In this document: in pieces, positions 18,704 through 28,858 of the stretch
Layout: each line of letters starts with the position of its first letter
How positions within the stretch are numbered: position 1 is the first letter of the stretch
Source of the DNA: Bacteroidota bacterium
GTDB lineage: Bacteria; Bacteroidota; Ignavibacteria; Ignavibacteriales; Ignavibacteriaceae
Direction: 5' to 3'
DNA: 64,000 nucleotides
Assembly (NCBI GenBank): GCA_022573715.1
Contig: JACZTL010000018.1
Location: 1 to 64,000, forward strand
Program-made: the position numbers and the translations under genes
Notes under the pieces: model-generated
The model's database searches: none
What the model was told of the DNA's origin: nothing
Seen by the model: the letters and a program-made list of their open reading frames with translations, nothing else

Positions 18704-19699
18704 TTACGGTATCGGTCTGAACAAAGAACGTGAAAGACCAACATCCAATAAGAGCAACATCAGTCCTATACTTAACCAACTACCAAACATCTCTTTTGCA
18801 TTTCTGTAGGATGTCACTTCTATTTTTGTTTTTTCCAATTTATCAATTTGGTCATAAATGTTTTTTAATGCTCGCGTGCTTGTTGCTCTAAAATACTTCC
18901 CGTCGGTTTCATCCGCAATTTTTTTAAGCATCGCCTCATCTATATTTACCGGTACCATTTGCGTTCTCAGACCGAACGGAGTTTGGACAGGATACGGTGC
19001 TTCTCCTCTTGTTCCAACACCAACAGTGTAAATTCTAATTCCGAATGTTTTGGCTATTTGTGCGGCTGACATAGGGTCAACTTCTCCTGCGTTATTCATT
19101 CCGTCTGTTAAAAGAATAATTACTTTACTTTTAGTTTTGCTGTCTCTTAGTCTATTTACACCGTTTGCAATTGCGTTCCCAATAGCTGTTCCGTCCTCAA
19201 TCATACCGGTTTTTACCTGACTTAAAAGATTGGTAAGTACATTATAATCTATTGTTAATGGGCATTGTGTAAATGCCTCGCGCGAAAAAATAACAAGCCC
19301 AATTCTGTCAGATGTTCTTTCTTTAATAAAATTTTTAATAACATTTTTAGCGGCTTCCAATCTGTTTGGTTTTAAATCTTCAGCAAGCATACTACCGGAG
19401 ATATCCAGATCCATAACAATGTCAATTCCCTCGGCATAGATATTTTGTCCACTTGAAAATGTTTGAGGTCTAGCCAATGCTATTATTAAAGCCGTAATAG
19501 CAATGCTGCGAAATATTACGGGTAAATGTCTAAATTTTTCTTTCCAGCTTTTAGGAATACTTTTTACAATTTTAAGAGAAGAATACATAACCGAAGGCTG
19601 TTCTTTTTTGCCATTTTTAAAATACCAAAACAGCATCAATGGTATTATTATTAAAAAATACAAAATCAACGGGTAAGCAAATATTACTTCTTTAAACAT
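18704..19699 (-). CDS. batA: BatA: membrane-anchored von Willebrand factor A protein
   Basis: 331 residues from ATG 19697-19699, which has AGAGG 7 nt upstream. A TTG two codons earlier is possible but lies inside that ribosome binding site. Two N-terminal membrane helices, then the VWA domain with DISGS (MIDAS; residues 101-105 in the longer numbering) and LLTDGMNNAGE, then a C-terminal helix. The start overlaps the stop of the preceding gene by 8 nt, indicating translational coupling. It is the paralogue of BatB downstream. Confidence 0.9.
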   Translation of the reverse strand: MFKEVIFAYPLILYFLIIIPLMLFWYFKNGKKEQPSVMYSSLKIVKSIPKSWKEKFRHLPVIFRSIAITALIIALARPQTFSSGQNIYAEGIDIVMDLDISGSMLAEDLKPNRLEAAKNVIKNFIKERTSDRIGLVIFSREAFTQCPLTIDYNVLTNLLSQVKTGMIEDGTAIGNAIANGVNRLRDSKTKSKVIILLTDGMNNAGEVDPMSAAQIAKTFGIRIYTVGVGTRGEAPYPVQTPFGLRTQMVPVNIDEAMLKKIADETDGKYFRATSTRALKNIYDQIDKLEKTKIEVTSYRNAKEMFGSWLSIGLMLLLLDVGLSRSLFRPIP

Positions 19700-20687
19700 G
19701 CTCAACCTCTTGTGGAATTACTGTTACAATCTCTTTAGTTCTGTTTACTATCTTTTCCGCCTGCTGCATCATTTCTTCATTTAATGATTTTACGGGAATA
19801 AACTTTGCAAATTTTACAAGGTCTGCATTTGTTAAAAAGTTTTTAGTTGTTTCTAATATAATCTCGGTTTCTTTGTTTTTCATCAGCATACTTAACGTAT
19901 CGGCGGTAGTCATCTCCAAAGCAGGAAGATTAAATCTTTCCGAAAAATAAGTCCTGATAATTTCCGTAATCTTCGAATGATATTCTTTTATCAGTCCCTG
20001 CTGCCATAAGCCTTCTTCTCTTAATTTTCTTAATTCATTCAAAGCCGTAATATGCGGAGGTAGTATTATTTTTTTCTCTTCTGTTGTGCCGGATTTTTTC
20101 TTTTTATATTTGTGATAAATGTAAAACAGAATGCCAATTATTAATAGCGCTGTTAAAATATATAATAATAATTCCATCCAATTATAAGGAATTTTTATAG
20201 GCCCTTTTACGTCTTTAATATCCTTTTTAAAATCAACCTGAACCAGATTAACTCTAAAGTTAACGGGATTCGTTTGAATTACCCTAACCTTGGAATTGTT
20301 AATCAATTCACTTTTCGAGAGGTTTAACAGCTTCGCGTCAGCGGTATCTCTTCCCACTAAATAAAATAAATTTATTTGCGGAATAATTACTGAGCCCGAA
20401 TCATACTTGGAAAGTATAAAATTAAAACGGCTTAGTTTTTTCCCGTTTTCTTCGCTTACGATCGGTTCATCAATACTTAATATTTCTAAATTTTTTAGAC
20501 CCTCTTTTATAACAGGTTTTAACAATTTTATTTCGTGTGAATATTCGGCTGTAATACTGAAGTGTATTAGATCACCTATTAAATATTGAGATGTGTCTAC
20601 TTTTGCCTCGACTGAAATTGTCTGTGCAAATACCTGTGAAAAAAGAAAAGAAAAACTAATAAATAGTAATACGATTAATTTTTTCAC
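19692..20687 (-). CDS. Bat-operon membrane protein of unknown function
   Basis: 331 residues: a signal peptide (about 1-22), an extracytoplasmic beta-rich domain (about 23-165) resembling the first part of BatD, one membrane helix (about 173-191) and a cytoplasmic alpha-helical tail that includes RTYFSERFNLPALEMTT. Genes of this form stand between the DUF58 gene and batA in many Bacteroidetes operons. It overlaps the DUF58 gene by 4 nt and batA by 8 nt, so it is part of the same operon. No catalytic motif is seen; it may bring MoxR/DUF58 to the membrane. Confidence 0.75.
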   Translation of the reverse strand: MKKLIVLLFISFSFLFSQVFAQTISVEAKVDTSQYLIGDLIHFSITAEYSHEIKLLKPVIKEGLKNLEILSIDEPIVSEENGKKLSRFNFILSKYDSGSVIIPQINLFYLVGRDTADAKLLNLSKSELINNSKVRVIQTNPVNFRVNLVQVDFKKDIKDVKGPIKIPYNWMELLLYILTALLIIGILFYIYHKYKKKKSGTTEEKKIILPPHITALNELRKLREEGLWQQGLIKEYHSKITEIIRTYFSERFNLPALEMTTADTLSMLMKNKETEIILETTKNFLTNADLVKFAKFIPVKSLNEEMMQQAEKIVNRTKEIVTVIPQEVEHV

Positions 20688-21559
20688 CGCCTCTTCCCAC
20701 GCATCTTAAAAAATTGAACAAGAGGTTTTACATAGTCCACTCCGGTATCAATATTAATAGTGTCCAACCTGCTCGTAAGAAAAATGTTTTTTCTTGTGAT
20801 TTCGTTTTCCCTGTTCATTTTTATTATTAATTCATACACATTTTTATTGCTAGTGTCTAACCATCTTTGCTGACCGGTTTCAGCATCGACAAATTTAACA
20901 AGTCCCATTTTAGGAATTTCTTTCTCTCTCCTGTCCGATAAAACCACTCCTATCAAATCATGTTTTTTGCCTACAACTCTTAAAATTTTTTCATATCCTT
21001 CATCCATAAAATCAGAAATTAAAAATGCAATGCTTCTTTTTTTAATCGAATTATTAAAGTATTTAAGTGCAGTACCAATGTTGGTTGTTTTCCCTTCAGG
21101 TTCAAAAAAAAGTACTTCCCTAATAATTCTTAAAACGTGTTTTCTTCCTTTTCGTGGTGGAACAAATTTTTCTATTCTATCTGTAAATAAAATCAAGCCG
21201 ACTTTATCGTTATTTTTTAATGCCGAAAAAGCAAGTATGGCACTTATTTCAGCAGCAATTTGCTGCTTGGTTTTGTTAATTGTTCCGAAGCTGAGAGAAC
21301 CGCTTAAATCAATAATTAACATAACGGTAAGTTCTCTTTCCTCCTCAAATACCTTTATGTACGGATGCCCAAATCTTGCCGTTACGTTCCAATCTATATT
21401 TCTAATATCATCGCCGATTTGATATTCGCGTACTTCCGAGAACTCCATTCCCCTGCCTTTAAATACGGAATGGTATTCACCTGAAAAGACATGGTTTACC
21501 AATCCTTTTGTCTTTATTTCAATCCGGCGCACTCGTTTAAGTATTTCTCGTGTTTCCAA
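20684..21559 (-). CDS. DUF58 protein with degenerate VWA fold
   Basis: A 291-residue cytoplasmic protein. The DUF58 signature (GRGMEFSEVREYQIGDDIR at 36-54, then NIDWNVTARFG) is followed by IIDLSGSLSFG, a MIDAS-like DxSxS at Asp84/Ser86/Ser88. DUF58 proteins are encoded next to MoxR ATPases almost everywhere and are thought to be their client or adaptor. It is 85 bp downstream of moxR and overlaps the following gene by 4 nt. Confidence 0.9.
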   Translation of the reverse strand: METREILKRVRRIEIKTKGLVNHVFSGEYHSVFKGRGMEFSEVREYQIGDDIRNIDWNVTARFGHPYIKVFEEERELTVMLIIDLSGSLSFGTINKTKQQIAAEISAILAFSALKNNDKVGLILFTDRIEKFVPPRKGRKHVLRIIREVLFFEPEGKTTNIGTALKYFNNSIKKRSIAFLISDFMDEGYEKILRVVGKKHDLIGVVLSDRREKEIPKMGLVKFVDAETGQQRWLDTSNKNVYELIIKMNRENEITRKNIFLTSRLDTINIDTGVDYVKPLVQFFKMRGKRR

Positions 21560-21596
21560 TTATTAAGTATCTTTTATTTTAGAGATTCCGAAACAA

Positions 21597-21620
21597 ACCT
21601 GTCTACCGACAGGTAGATTT
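21597..21620 (+). repeat. Dispersed palindromic repeat, copy between moxR and the DUF58 gene
   Basis: The segment acctgtctaccgacaggtag is a hairpin-forming palindrome (ACCTGTC/GACAGGT arms around TACC) followed by attt. A copy with one changed base lies at 61367-61390, and shorter relatives lie at 32411, 33211 and 62372. It sits inside the bat operon leader after moxR and could modulate the transcript. Confidence 0.7.
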
Positions 21621-21644
21621 AGATTGACATCAATATTTAATTTT

Positions 21645-22631
21645 TTACGGCACTTCAATTTTATTTAATATCTCTTCAATCATATTTTCGGAAGTAATAT
21701 CTTCAGCTTCAGCTTCGTATGTTACTGCAATTCTGTGCCTTAAAACATCCTGACAAATTCCGCGCACATCTTCAGGAATTACATATCCCCTTCTTCTTAT
21801 AAACGCCATTGCCTTAGCACCGAGTGCAAGATATATTGATGCTCTTGGAGATGCGCCGTAATTTATTAACTCACTAAGATTATCCAAGCCATATTCTTTA
21901 GGACTACGCGTCGCGAAAACTATATTCAAAATGTATTTCTCAATTTTTTCATCAATATATACTTCCTGCATTAATTTTCTTGCGTTTAAAATATCTTCGG
22001 TTTTTACAACGGGATTTATTTGTGGAAAATCTGAAGCAACATTCTTCCTTAAAATTAGTAATTCTTCTTCTTTATTTGGGTATGTAATTTTCACCTTCAG
22101 CATAAACCTGTCAATTTGAGCTTCGGGTAAAGGATATGTTCCTTCCTGCTCAATCGGGTTTTGAGTTGCAAGCACTATAAAAGGCTCTTCAAGTTTAAAT
22201 GTTTCTGCACCGATTGTTATTTGTTTTTCTTGCATAGCTTCGAGCAAAGCACTCTGAACTTTTGCGGGTGCACGGTTTATTTCATCTGCAAGAATAAAGT
22301 TGGCAAAAATAGGACCTTTTTTAATTGTAAATTCTCCGTCTTTTTGGTTGTAAATCATAGTACCGATTAAATCAGCCGGTAGAAGATCGGGGGTGAATTG
22401 AATACGCTGAAATTTTGCTTCCATAGCGGATGATAAGGATTTAATCGCAAGCGTTTTTGCAAGTCCAGGCACACCTTCCAAAAGTACGTGTCCGTTACCG
22501 AGCAAACCTATTATGAGTTTTTCAACCATGTCTTTCTGCCCGACAATCACCTTGCCAATTTCCTTCAAAAGAAGATCTATAAAAGCACTTTCTTGTTTTA
22601 TTTTTTCATTTATCGCGGTAATATCCACCAT
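21645..22631 (-). CDS. MoxR-type AAA+ ATPase of the bat operon
   Basis: A 328-residue AAA+ ATPase. Walker A GVPGLAKT is at 53-60, Walker B FILADEINRAPAK near 112-124 and sensor 1 in LATQNPIEQEG near 150, and the MoxR-type arginine-containing DRFMLK segment follows. MoxR proteins act as chaperone-like remodelers of VWA-domain partners; here those would be DUF58, BatA and BatB downstream. It is the first gene of the operon. The ribosome binding site is GAGG, 6 nt from ATG 22629-22631. The promoter must lie in the 195-bp gap shared with the divergent phosphoesterase-like gene. Confidence 0.9.
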   Translation of the reverse strand: MVDITAINEKIKQESAFIDLLLKEIGKVIVGQKDMVEKLIIGLLGNGHVLLEGVPGLAKTLAIKSLSSAMEAKFQRIQFTPDLLPADLIGTMIYNQKDGEFTIKKGPIFANFILADEINRAPAKVQSALLEAMQEKQITIGAETFKLEEPFIVLATQNPIEQEGTYPLPEAQIDRFMLKVKITYPNKEEELLILRKNVASDFPQINPVVKTEDILNARKLMQEVYIDEKIEKYILNIVFATRSPKEYGLDNLSELINYGASPRASIYLALGAKAMAFIRRRGYVIPEDVRGICQDVLRHRIAVTYEAEAEDITSENMIEEILNKIEVP

Positions 22632-22826
22632 TAAACCTCATTGTTGATTTTTTAATGTGATTACTTCTCGAAAAGTAATAAGATTAGACAATTCAAAACA
22701 TAAAAATGTTTCCTGTTATTATCAAAATTGTTTTATCCGATTAGATACTTATTTTTATAAATACATTTGGGAACTATATCTATTTTATACTTTATAAATT
22801 AGTTAAGAAACCTATTTAAATTCTGT

Positions 22827-24593
22827 ATGAAGAAAACTATTATAATCTTTCTGCTTATTACCTGCATAACGACTTATGTTTTCTCGCAAAGTTACAAATT
22901 TGCATTATTTAATAACACACAAATAGATGCTGATAGTTCAGTAAAATCTTTAATAGAAAAAGTAAAAATAATAAATAACATACCCGGTATAAAATTTGTC
23001 ATCTTTCAGGGTAATATAACAGCACACGGAAGCTTAGCTGAATTTGATTTGGCAAAGTCAATTTTTGACAGTCTGACTGTTCCTTACTATTTACTGCCTG
23101 GTTCAAAAGATATTGAAAATAGTCAGACCAAAGGCGCTGATTACAAATTAGATTTTAAACAAAATCATTTTGTGTTTGAGTTTGATTCTACTTACCACAT
23201 TGGAATAAGAACCACTACTTATGATTTTAACAACATTGCACACATTTCTCCAGAAGAAATTAAATGGCTGATGAAAACAGTAAAAACTATTCAAGACAAT
23301 AAAAAAATAATTATCCATTTAAATCATCCTTTAAGAAGAATAGATAATGCAAGGAAGCTAAAAAATGTTTTGGCCGATAGGTACCTGAATATTATTGCAG
23401 GAAATAATAATGCAGGGTTCAATTTTATTGCCGTTCAAAACGATACTATTTTCGCAAATAACCCTTTTCCCAATGCGTCATTAAATTCATTTTCAATACA
23501 CAAAGAATATTTTATTTATAATGACTCTATGCAATTTATAGACTATTCCTTTTTAAGGGGGGAAAAAATACCGAAGATAAAAGCCAAAATTATTTGGAAC
23601 AAAGAATTAAATACCGAAACACCGGGAAATATTTTAATAGGAAAAGATAGGTTGTTTTTAATCGGAAGAAACGGGGTTATCTACTGTATGGACTATAAAG
23701 GCAAAACCGTTTGGACTAATAATTTGAATGAAGAAATAATTGGTAAACCTGCACTAATAAAAGATATTTTAATTGTAGCATCAGCAGAAGGTGATTTGCT
23801 TACGATTAAAGCAGCAACAGGGGAGGTAATTCAAAGCATTGGTATTGACGATGCTTTAGTTACTACAATTTCAAAGATAAAGATTAATTATTACGGAGAA
23901 GAAACTGACGCTGTTATTGTTGGCTCGGGCAACGGAACATTTTACTGCTATACGTTAAATAAATTAGAACTTGTTTGGAGCAATAATTTATCCGAGACAA
24001 AAATTGTAACCGAACCTCTTATTATTAAACACCGCTTAATATTCGGAAGCAGCGACGGATATTTATATTCCATTGATGACAGAACCGGTGTTTTGTACTG
24101 GAAATGGAAACCGAAAAAAATAAAAGATAAAATTTTGAACTTTTCAAATCCTTTGAGTGACGGAAATAATATTTATGTTTCCGCATCAGACGGTGTTGTG
24201 TATAAAATAGACTTGCTTTTAGGCACAACACTTTGGAAAGCAGGCAAATATAAAGCAAACCTATCATTGGGATTATCATCAACCGGGAGAACTGTAATTA
24301 TAAAAACAACGAGAGGTAAAATTATTTTGTTATACTCTAAAACAGGAATAAAGTATAGGAACATAAAATTAAAATTCGGTAAAGACGTTTTAAAACATAC
24401 ACCAATTGAATGGAAAGGAAATTTTATTATTTCCTCAGACGTCGGGAAAGTTTATTTGATAGATAAAAAATACAAACATAAACCGCTGTTCTTTTTAGGC
24501 AATGCTGCTTTGAATTCTGTTCAAAAAATAAGTGAGAATGAATTTATTATTTCTAATGTGGACGGAAAGATAATCTTGTTTTCACTTCAGTAA
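22827..24593 (+). CDS. Exported pseudo-phosphoesterase fused to a PQQ/WD-type beta-propeller
   Basis: A 588-residue protein with a signal peptide ending near VFSQ (residue 21). Residues about 24-240 follow the layout of a calcineurin-like phosphoesterase, but nearly every metal ligand is replaced: the DxH site reads NTQ (30-32), GD reads GN (62-63), GNHD reads GSKD (92-95) and GHxH reads GNNN (192-195). His164 or His167 of the HLNHP segment remains. Residues about 250-588 are PQQ-like propeller blades (GVIYCMDYKGKTVW, GYLYSIDDRTGVLYWKW). It is therefore probably a binding or scaffold protein, not an enzyme. It is divergent from moxR and convergent with the barrel protein gene. Confidence 0.75.
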   Translation: MKKTIIIFLLITCITTYVFSQSYKFALFNNTQIDADSSVKSLIEKVKIINNIPGIKFVIFQGNITAHGSLAEFDLAKSIFDSLTVPYYLLPGSKDIENSQTKGADYKLDFKQNHFVFEFDSTYHIGIRTTTYDFNNIAHISPEEIKWLMKTVKTIQDNKKIIIHLNHPLRRIDNARKLKNVLADRYLNIIAGNNNAGFNFIAVQNDTIFANNPFPNASLNSFSIHKEYFIYNDSMQFIDYSFLRGEKIPKIKAKIIWNKELNTETPGNILIGKDRLFLIGRNGVIYCMDYKGKTVWTNNLNEEIIGKPALIKDILIVASAEGDLLTIKAATGEVIQSIGIDDALVTTISKIKINYYGEETDAVIVGSGNGTFYCYTLNKLELVWSNNLSETKIVTEPLIIKHRLIFGSSDGYLYSIDDRTGVLYWKWKPKKIKDKILNFSNPLSDGNNIYVSASDGVVYKIDLLLGTTLWKAGKYKANLSLGLSSTGRTVIIKTTRGKIILLYSKTGIKYRNIKLKFGKDVLKHTPIEWKGNFIISSDVGKVYLIDKKYKHKPLFFLGNAALNSVQKISENEFIISNVDGKIILFSLQ

Positions 24594-24629
24594 TTGATAA
24601 TACAAATAAATAAACCCACAAAAGAATAA

Positions 24630-24653
24630 GTAGAAGATGATAATTACTTCTAC
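24630..24653. terminator. Hairpin between convergent genes
   Basis: GTAGAAG (24630-24636) and CTTCTAC (24647-24653) form a 7-bp stem with a 10-nt loop, directly against the stop codon of the minus-strand gene at 24654. It is placed to end transcription from both sides, but neither side has a strong T-run. Confidence 0.4.
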
Positions 24654-25997
24654 CTAATAACTAACCGGAAAGACAAATGATATTCTTGGTTCAACTCTTC
24701 TTTGGGGTTTAAACCCTATAATATCGTTATTAGCATTTCTGAGTGGTGTATAGGTCCAATTATACAGCATTGACACAAGTATATATTTAGCAACTTTATA
24801 ACCATATTCAAAATAAAAATATGAATTGTCATCCAATTTAAATATCGCTGTTTCATTACCAATATTTATTTTATCATATCCAGCACGAATAACAAATGAA
24901 CTGTTTTTAGGATTTATTTCCGTAACGAAATGAAGTATGCCGCTTTTGGGTGTTTTATCCAGTCTTTGATAACTTCCCTGAATATAAAAGAGACCGGCTA
25001 CTTTAGCACCGAGTTCTCCGAACACTCCGTTATCAGAAACATTTCTAGCAATTAGTAAACTTGCTTTACTTTTAAAAGTATTACTAGATGAGTCGGTACT
25101 GAACCTTTCAATTTCGTAAAGAGAATTAAAATAAGACGGAATATAATGATCGCCGTTAAACCTGCGTTCAAATCTGCCGAACAAATTTAACAGTCCGATA
25201 TTTTTAAGTTTAAAACTAAAGCCAGTAGCTATACCCTGCCCGAAATTTATAATTTTAGAATAGTCAGCATAAATAGTTAGATCAAAATTATTTGAAGAAA
25301 TAATTGGAAGTCCTATATCAATACCAACTATTTTAATTGCACCTTCATCTATAGTTGGGACAAATATATTGTTTGGAAAAGAAAAATTACCGGCAACTAT
25401 TCCGGCTTTATCATTAAAGTCGGAGACAAATGATGCTCCTATTTCAAGCTGCCCGATTATAGGTAAATTTTCTTTATCGGTAAACTGGAATGGATGAAAA
25501 TATCCCCTAAAACCAATAATTCCTGCTTCTCCAAAACTTGAGTATATACTTTCAAACCCGAACTTTCCAAAACTTACATCAAATACTAAGCCTGCTTTTC
25601 GGGCATCATAAGTCGGTGAATTAATATAATTATACATAATAGAACCGTGACCCAGAGTATAATAATCTAAAGCACCAAGTTTAATATAAGCAGGATCTCC
25701 TTTTTCACCGTATCGCAAATAACGTATTACTCTTAAATAATCTGAGAATTCGTTAAAATCTTCTGTTCTTAATTTACCTTGTTGATTAAAATTCAATTGC
25801 AGGTCAAGACCTATGCCTATTTTATCGAAAGAAAATTCCGGAGTTAAATGAACTGCGTAATGAAGTTCACCGTCTATCCAATTTAATCCCATTCCTCCTC
25901 TGAATTCCCCGTTACCGGGTAAAGGATAGTTATAAATTTGAGAATAGGAATTTGTAAAAATGATTAAGACAAATATTAACAGAAAATATTTTTTCAT
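24654..25997 (-). CDS. Predicted outer-membrane beta-barrel protein
   Basis: 447 residues. A signal peptide (about 1-19, ending NSYSQ) is followed by a chain of alternating amphipathic strands rich in Gly, Tyr and Phe (FGFESIYSSFGEAGIIGFRG and similar), ending in an aromatic-terminated strand RISFVFPVSY that fits an outer-membrane barrel terminus. I do not recognise the family. No plug, lipobox or periplasmic domain is obvious. It is flanked by the convergent propeller gene and, divergently, the M16 protease gene. Confidence 0.55.
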   Translation of the reverse strand: MKKYFLLIFVLIIFTNSYSQIYNYPLPGNGEFRGGMGLNWIDGELHYAVHLTPEFSFDKIGIGLDLQLNFNQQGKLRTEDFNEFSDYLRVIRYLRYGEKGDPAYIKLGALDYYTLGHGSIMYNYINSPTYDARKAGLVFDVSFGKFGFESIYSSFGEAGIIGFRGYFHPFQFTDKENLPIIGQLEIGASFVSDFNDKAGIVAGNFSFPNNIFVPTIDEGAIKIVGIDIGLPIISSNNFDLTIYADYSKIINFGQGIATGFSFKLKNIGLLNLFGRFERRFNGDHYIPSYFNSLYEIERFSTDSSSNTFKSKASLLIARNVSDNGVFGELGAKVAGLFYIQGSYQRLDKTPKSGILHFVTEINPKNSSFVIRAGYDKINIGNETAIFKLDDNSYFYFEYGYKVAKYILVSMLYNWTYTPLRNANNDIIGFKPQRRVEPRISFVFPVSY

Positions 25998-26183
25998 ATT
26001 TTTTATAAAATTGCTTTGAAAAAATGAACTGTTAAATATAAGATAATACTTTAATATGAAAATTAATTTAATAATTATTTTTTACATCATAAACAATTTT
26101 ATCAAAGCCTTTATTACATTACCTTAGATTTTAATTTTATCAATTATTATGTTCTTGGAATGTATCTAATTAAAGGGAATATC

Positions 26184-28760
26184 ATGAAAAAATCATTTTT
26201 AATTATAGTTATTCTTTTATACACTACACTTGGCAACCTGATTGCTCAGGAAGGTAAATCATCTTTGCCTAAGGGAGTAGAAATTTTTCAAATGGATAAC
26301 GGTATTCAGGTTTTGCTAATTCAGAAGAAGAACATTCCGATGGTGGGAATAAATACCGTTGTAAAGGTCGGCTCTGCATACGAAACATTTGCTACAAGCG
26401 GAATGAGTCATATGCTGGAACACTTGTTGTTTAACGGAACGGATAAAATGACACAAAAACAGTTGTACGATGCAACTGATCTTATAGGCGGATACAACAA
26501 TGCACATACTTCTGAATATTACACCAACTTTATGATGGTAACCCCGGCGGATAAAATAAAAGAAGGAATGCAAATTCAAGCGGCTATGCTTTTCAATTCC
26601 ACGATGCCCGAAAAAAAGTTTGAAAAAGAAAAAGGAATTATTTTGGAGGAAATTGCAAAAACCCTCGCAAATCCTCAGGCGCAGGTAGAAAGAAACATCA
26701 ATTCAATTATTTACAAAAATCACGCTCTTTCCCTGCCAACGCTCGGCACTTACGAAACAATTAAAAATATGAAGCGAAATGACGTAGAAAAATTCTACAA
26801 GAATTATTATGTGCCCAATAATATGATAATAAATGTAATCGGAAATTTTAAAAAAGTTCAGATGATAAAATGGTTAAAAGATTTTTACGGTAATGCATCA
26901 CCGGGCAACGTAATATATCCCGCTGAATCTAATTGGGCAACCGGATTTAAATTGCCTGAAAATAATCGACCTCAAAATATTTATCATCGTTTTTACAAAG
27001 GCAAAAACACGCAGATGCAAATATTTTATAAACTCCCCATAAATCATTCGGTTGAGTTTTTTGATCTTTTGGATATTTCATTAGATGAAAAATCAGACAA
27101 TATCAAAATCGCAATCAAAAAAGAATTCCCGGATGGCTTTAAAAACATTAAATTTTCAGTATTAACTTCACCGATAAGAAATTTAATGGAAGTGAACATC
27201 ATACTTAAAAAAGAAGATAATATTCAGGCTTTACAAAAATGGGTTACAAAAATACTTTCTAAAACAAACTTTTCGCTTTCCGAAGAAGTAGTGAAAAACG
27301 AAGCAATAAAATCCCTTACAAGTTTTTATAAGAATACAGAAAAGCCTCATATGTTCGGAATTTATAATGCTGACCAACTTGCAAAAAACGGTATCGAATC
27401 TATCTTAAATTCCTACAGCGGTGAAGGTTATTATTCGGCTGCTAAAGAATTGGATAAATTAAAATTTAACAAAGTTTATATTTCAATTGTTGAGCATCCA
27501 TTCTCATCCGAAGTAAATAAAGAAAACAAAAAAGTAGCAGAAGTAAAACTCTTTAGATCTGCCGAAAACAGGCCTGCAATAATTGTCAAACAAGTGGAAA
27601 ACAGCAACCTTTTGGCAATCCATTATTTGTTCAAATACAAATCTGCTTACGAATCTACATTCGGAAAAGATGCCGCACAGATTTGGCACGATACCTTCGG
27701 GCAGCGTATGAAATCACCGGAGTTAAAGAAAAAATCAATGCTTTATGGATTCACTTTCACTGTTAACGATAACCCCTACATCCCTATGGATAACATTTAT
27801 TTAGACCCTGCATTCGGTTATATACGTGTTGAGGGTTTGGCAAACGATGTGAAGAGTGCAATAGAATTTTTAAATAAACAGTTTATAAACTTTGTACCAA
27901 CTAAGAAAGAATTTGAAAAAACGAAAAAGAAATTTTCGATGACATCGATGATGGCTCACGGAAATGAAGCCAAAAAAATATTTGATAAAAATTTAGAGGA
28001 AGTTTTGTACGAGACTAAAAAATATTCTGAAAGTAAAAAGAAGCTTAGCTATGAAAATCTATTGGAATTCGGCAAGGATTATTTCAGCCCGGTTAATATG
28101 ATTATATCCGTAGTGTCTAAATCTTCACCTGAAAATATTTATAAATATTTTAACAATTTTACTTCAGATAAAAACACGCAACTGTTTTCCGGTTTGGGAT
28201 ATGCCAAAAAATACAAATCTATTACGAAGCCTGTTAAAATAGATTTGAAAGGCGCAGGCGAACAGGCATACTTATATTATGGTTTTCAAAAAATAATTGA
28301 TGAAAAAGAAAAACCCGCTCTAAAAGCTTTGTCTCTGCTTTTAAGCAGCGATATTATTTTCAACATACGCGAGAAGCAGGGATTAGCGTACAGAATGAGT
28401 GCAGGGTTCAACACAATCGAAAATAAAGGGATGTTTTATATTAATATGGGAACCCGGCCGGAGAATGTTAAAAAATTGGTCCCTCAATTTCCAAATTTGT
28501 TTAAGACAGAATTTGCTTACAGCATTACACAAGAGAAGTTACAGAGAGCCGTTAATATGTATTTGGGAAGAATGATGTTCCGAAGACTTTCAAGCATAAA
28601 TCAAGGTTATTATTTGGGTCATTCGCTTTACTTTTACAACGATATAAATTACGATAATAATTTTTTAACGGCACTTAAAAATGTTACGTTAAAAGAAGTG
28701 AAAGCCGTCGCGGAAAAATATTTGGAAGTAGAAAATCCTGTTGAAATTTATATTAGATAA
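26184..28760 (+). CDS. M16 (insulinase/pitrilysin) family metalloprotease, exported
   Basis: 858 residues from ATG 26184, chosen because AAAGGG lies 7 nt upstream and the signal peptide (KKSFLIIVILLYTTLG) begins right there; the frame is open 8 codons further. The first peptidase domain has the inverted zinc motif HMLEH and, farther on, EEIAKTLANPQAQVERN as the region of the third ligand. The second, non-catalytic M16 domain (about 450-858, with REKQGLAYRMSAGF) completes the clamshell. The protein is likely periplasmic, degrading peptides. It ends next to the left repeat of the accessory island. Confidence 0.9.
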   Translation: MKKSFLIIVILLYTTLGNLIAQEGKSSLPKGVEIFQMDNGIQVLLIQKKNIPMVGINTVVKVGSAYETFATSGMSHMLEHLLFNGTDKMTQKQLYDATDLIGGYNNAHTSEYYTNFMMVTPADKIKEGMQIQAAMLFNSTMPEKKFEKEKGIILEEIAKTLANPQAQVERNINSIIYKNHALSLPTLGTYETIKNMKRNDVEKFYKNYYVPNNMIINVIGNFKKVQMIKWLKDFYGNASPGNVIYPAESNWATGFKLPENNRPQNIYHRFYKGKNTQMQIFYKLPINHSVEFFDLLDISLDEKSDNIKIAIKKEFPDGFKNIKFSVLTSPIRNLMEVNIILKKEDNIQALQKWVTKILSKTNFSLSEEVVKNEAIKSLTSFYKNTEKPHMFGIYNADQLAKNGIESILNSYSGEGYYSAAKELDKLKFNKVYISIVEHPFSSEVNKENKKVAEVKLFRSAENRPAIIVKQVENSNLLAIHYLFKYKSAYESTFGKDAAQIWHDTFGQRMKSPELKKKSMLYGFTFTVNDNPYIPMDNIYLDPAFGYIRVEGLANDVKSAIEFLNKQFINFVPTKKEFEKTKKKFSMTSMMAHGNEAKKIFDKNLEEVLYETKKYSESKKKLSYENLLEFGKDYFSPVNMIISVVSKSSPENIYKYFNNFTSDKNTQLFSGLGYAKKYKSITKPVKIDLKGAGEQAYLYYGFQKIIDEKEKPALKALSLLLSSDIIFNIREKQGLAYRMSAGFNTIENKGMFYINMGTRPENVKKLVPQFPNLFKTEFAYSITQEKLQRAVNMYLGRMMFRRLSSINQGYYLGHSLYFYNDINYDNNFLTALKNVTLKEVKAVAEKYLEVENPVEIYIR

Positions 28761-28858
28761 TATTCTAAAAAATGAATAGTCTATATTTTTTTAAAAACAA
28801 AAAATACAAAGCTAAAGCTTGCGGAAAGATAAAAGCAAATGTAAAAACACTTAATTAT

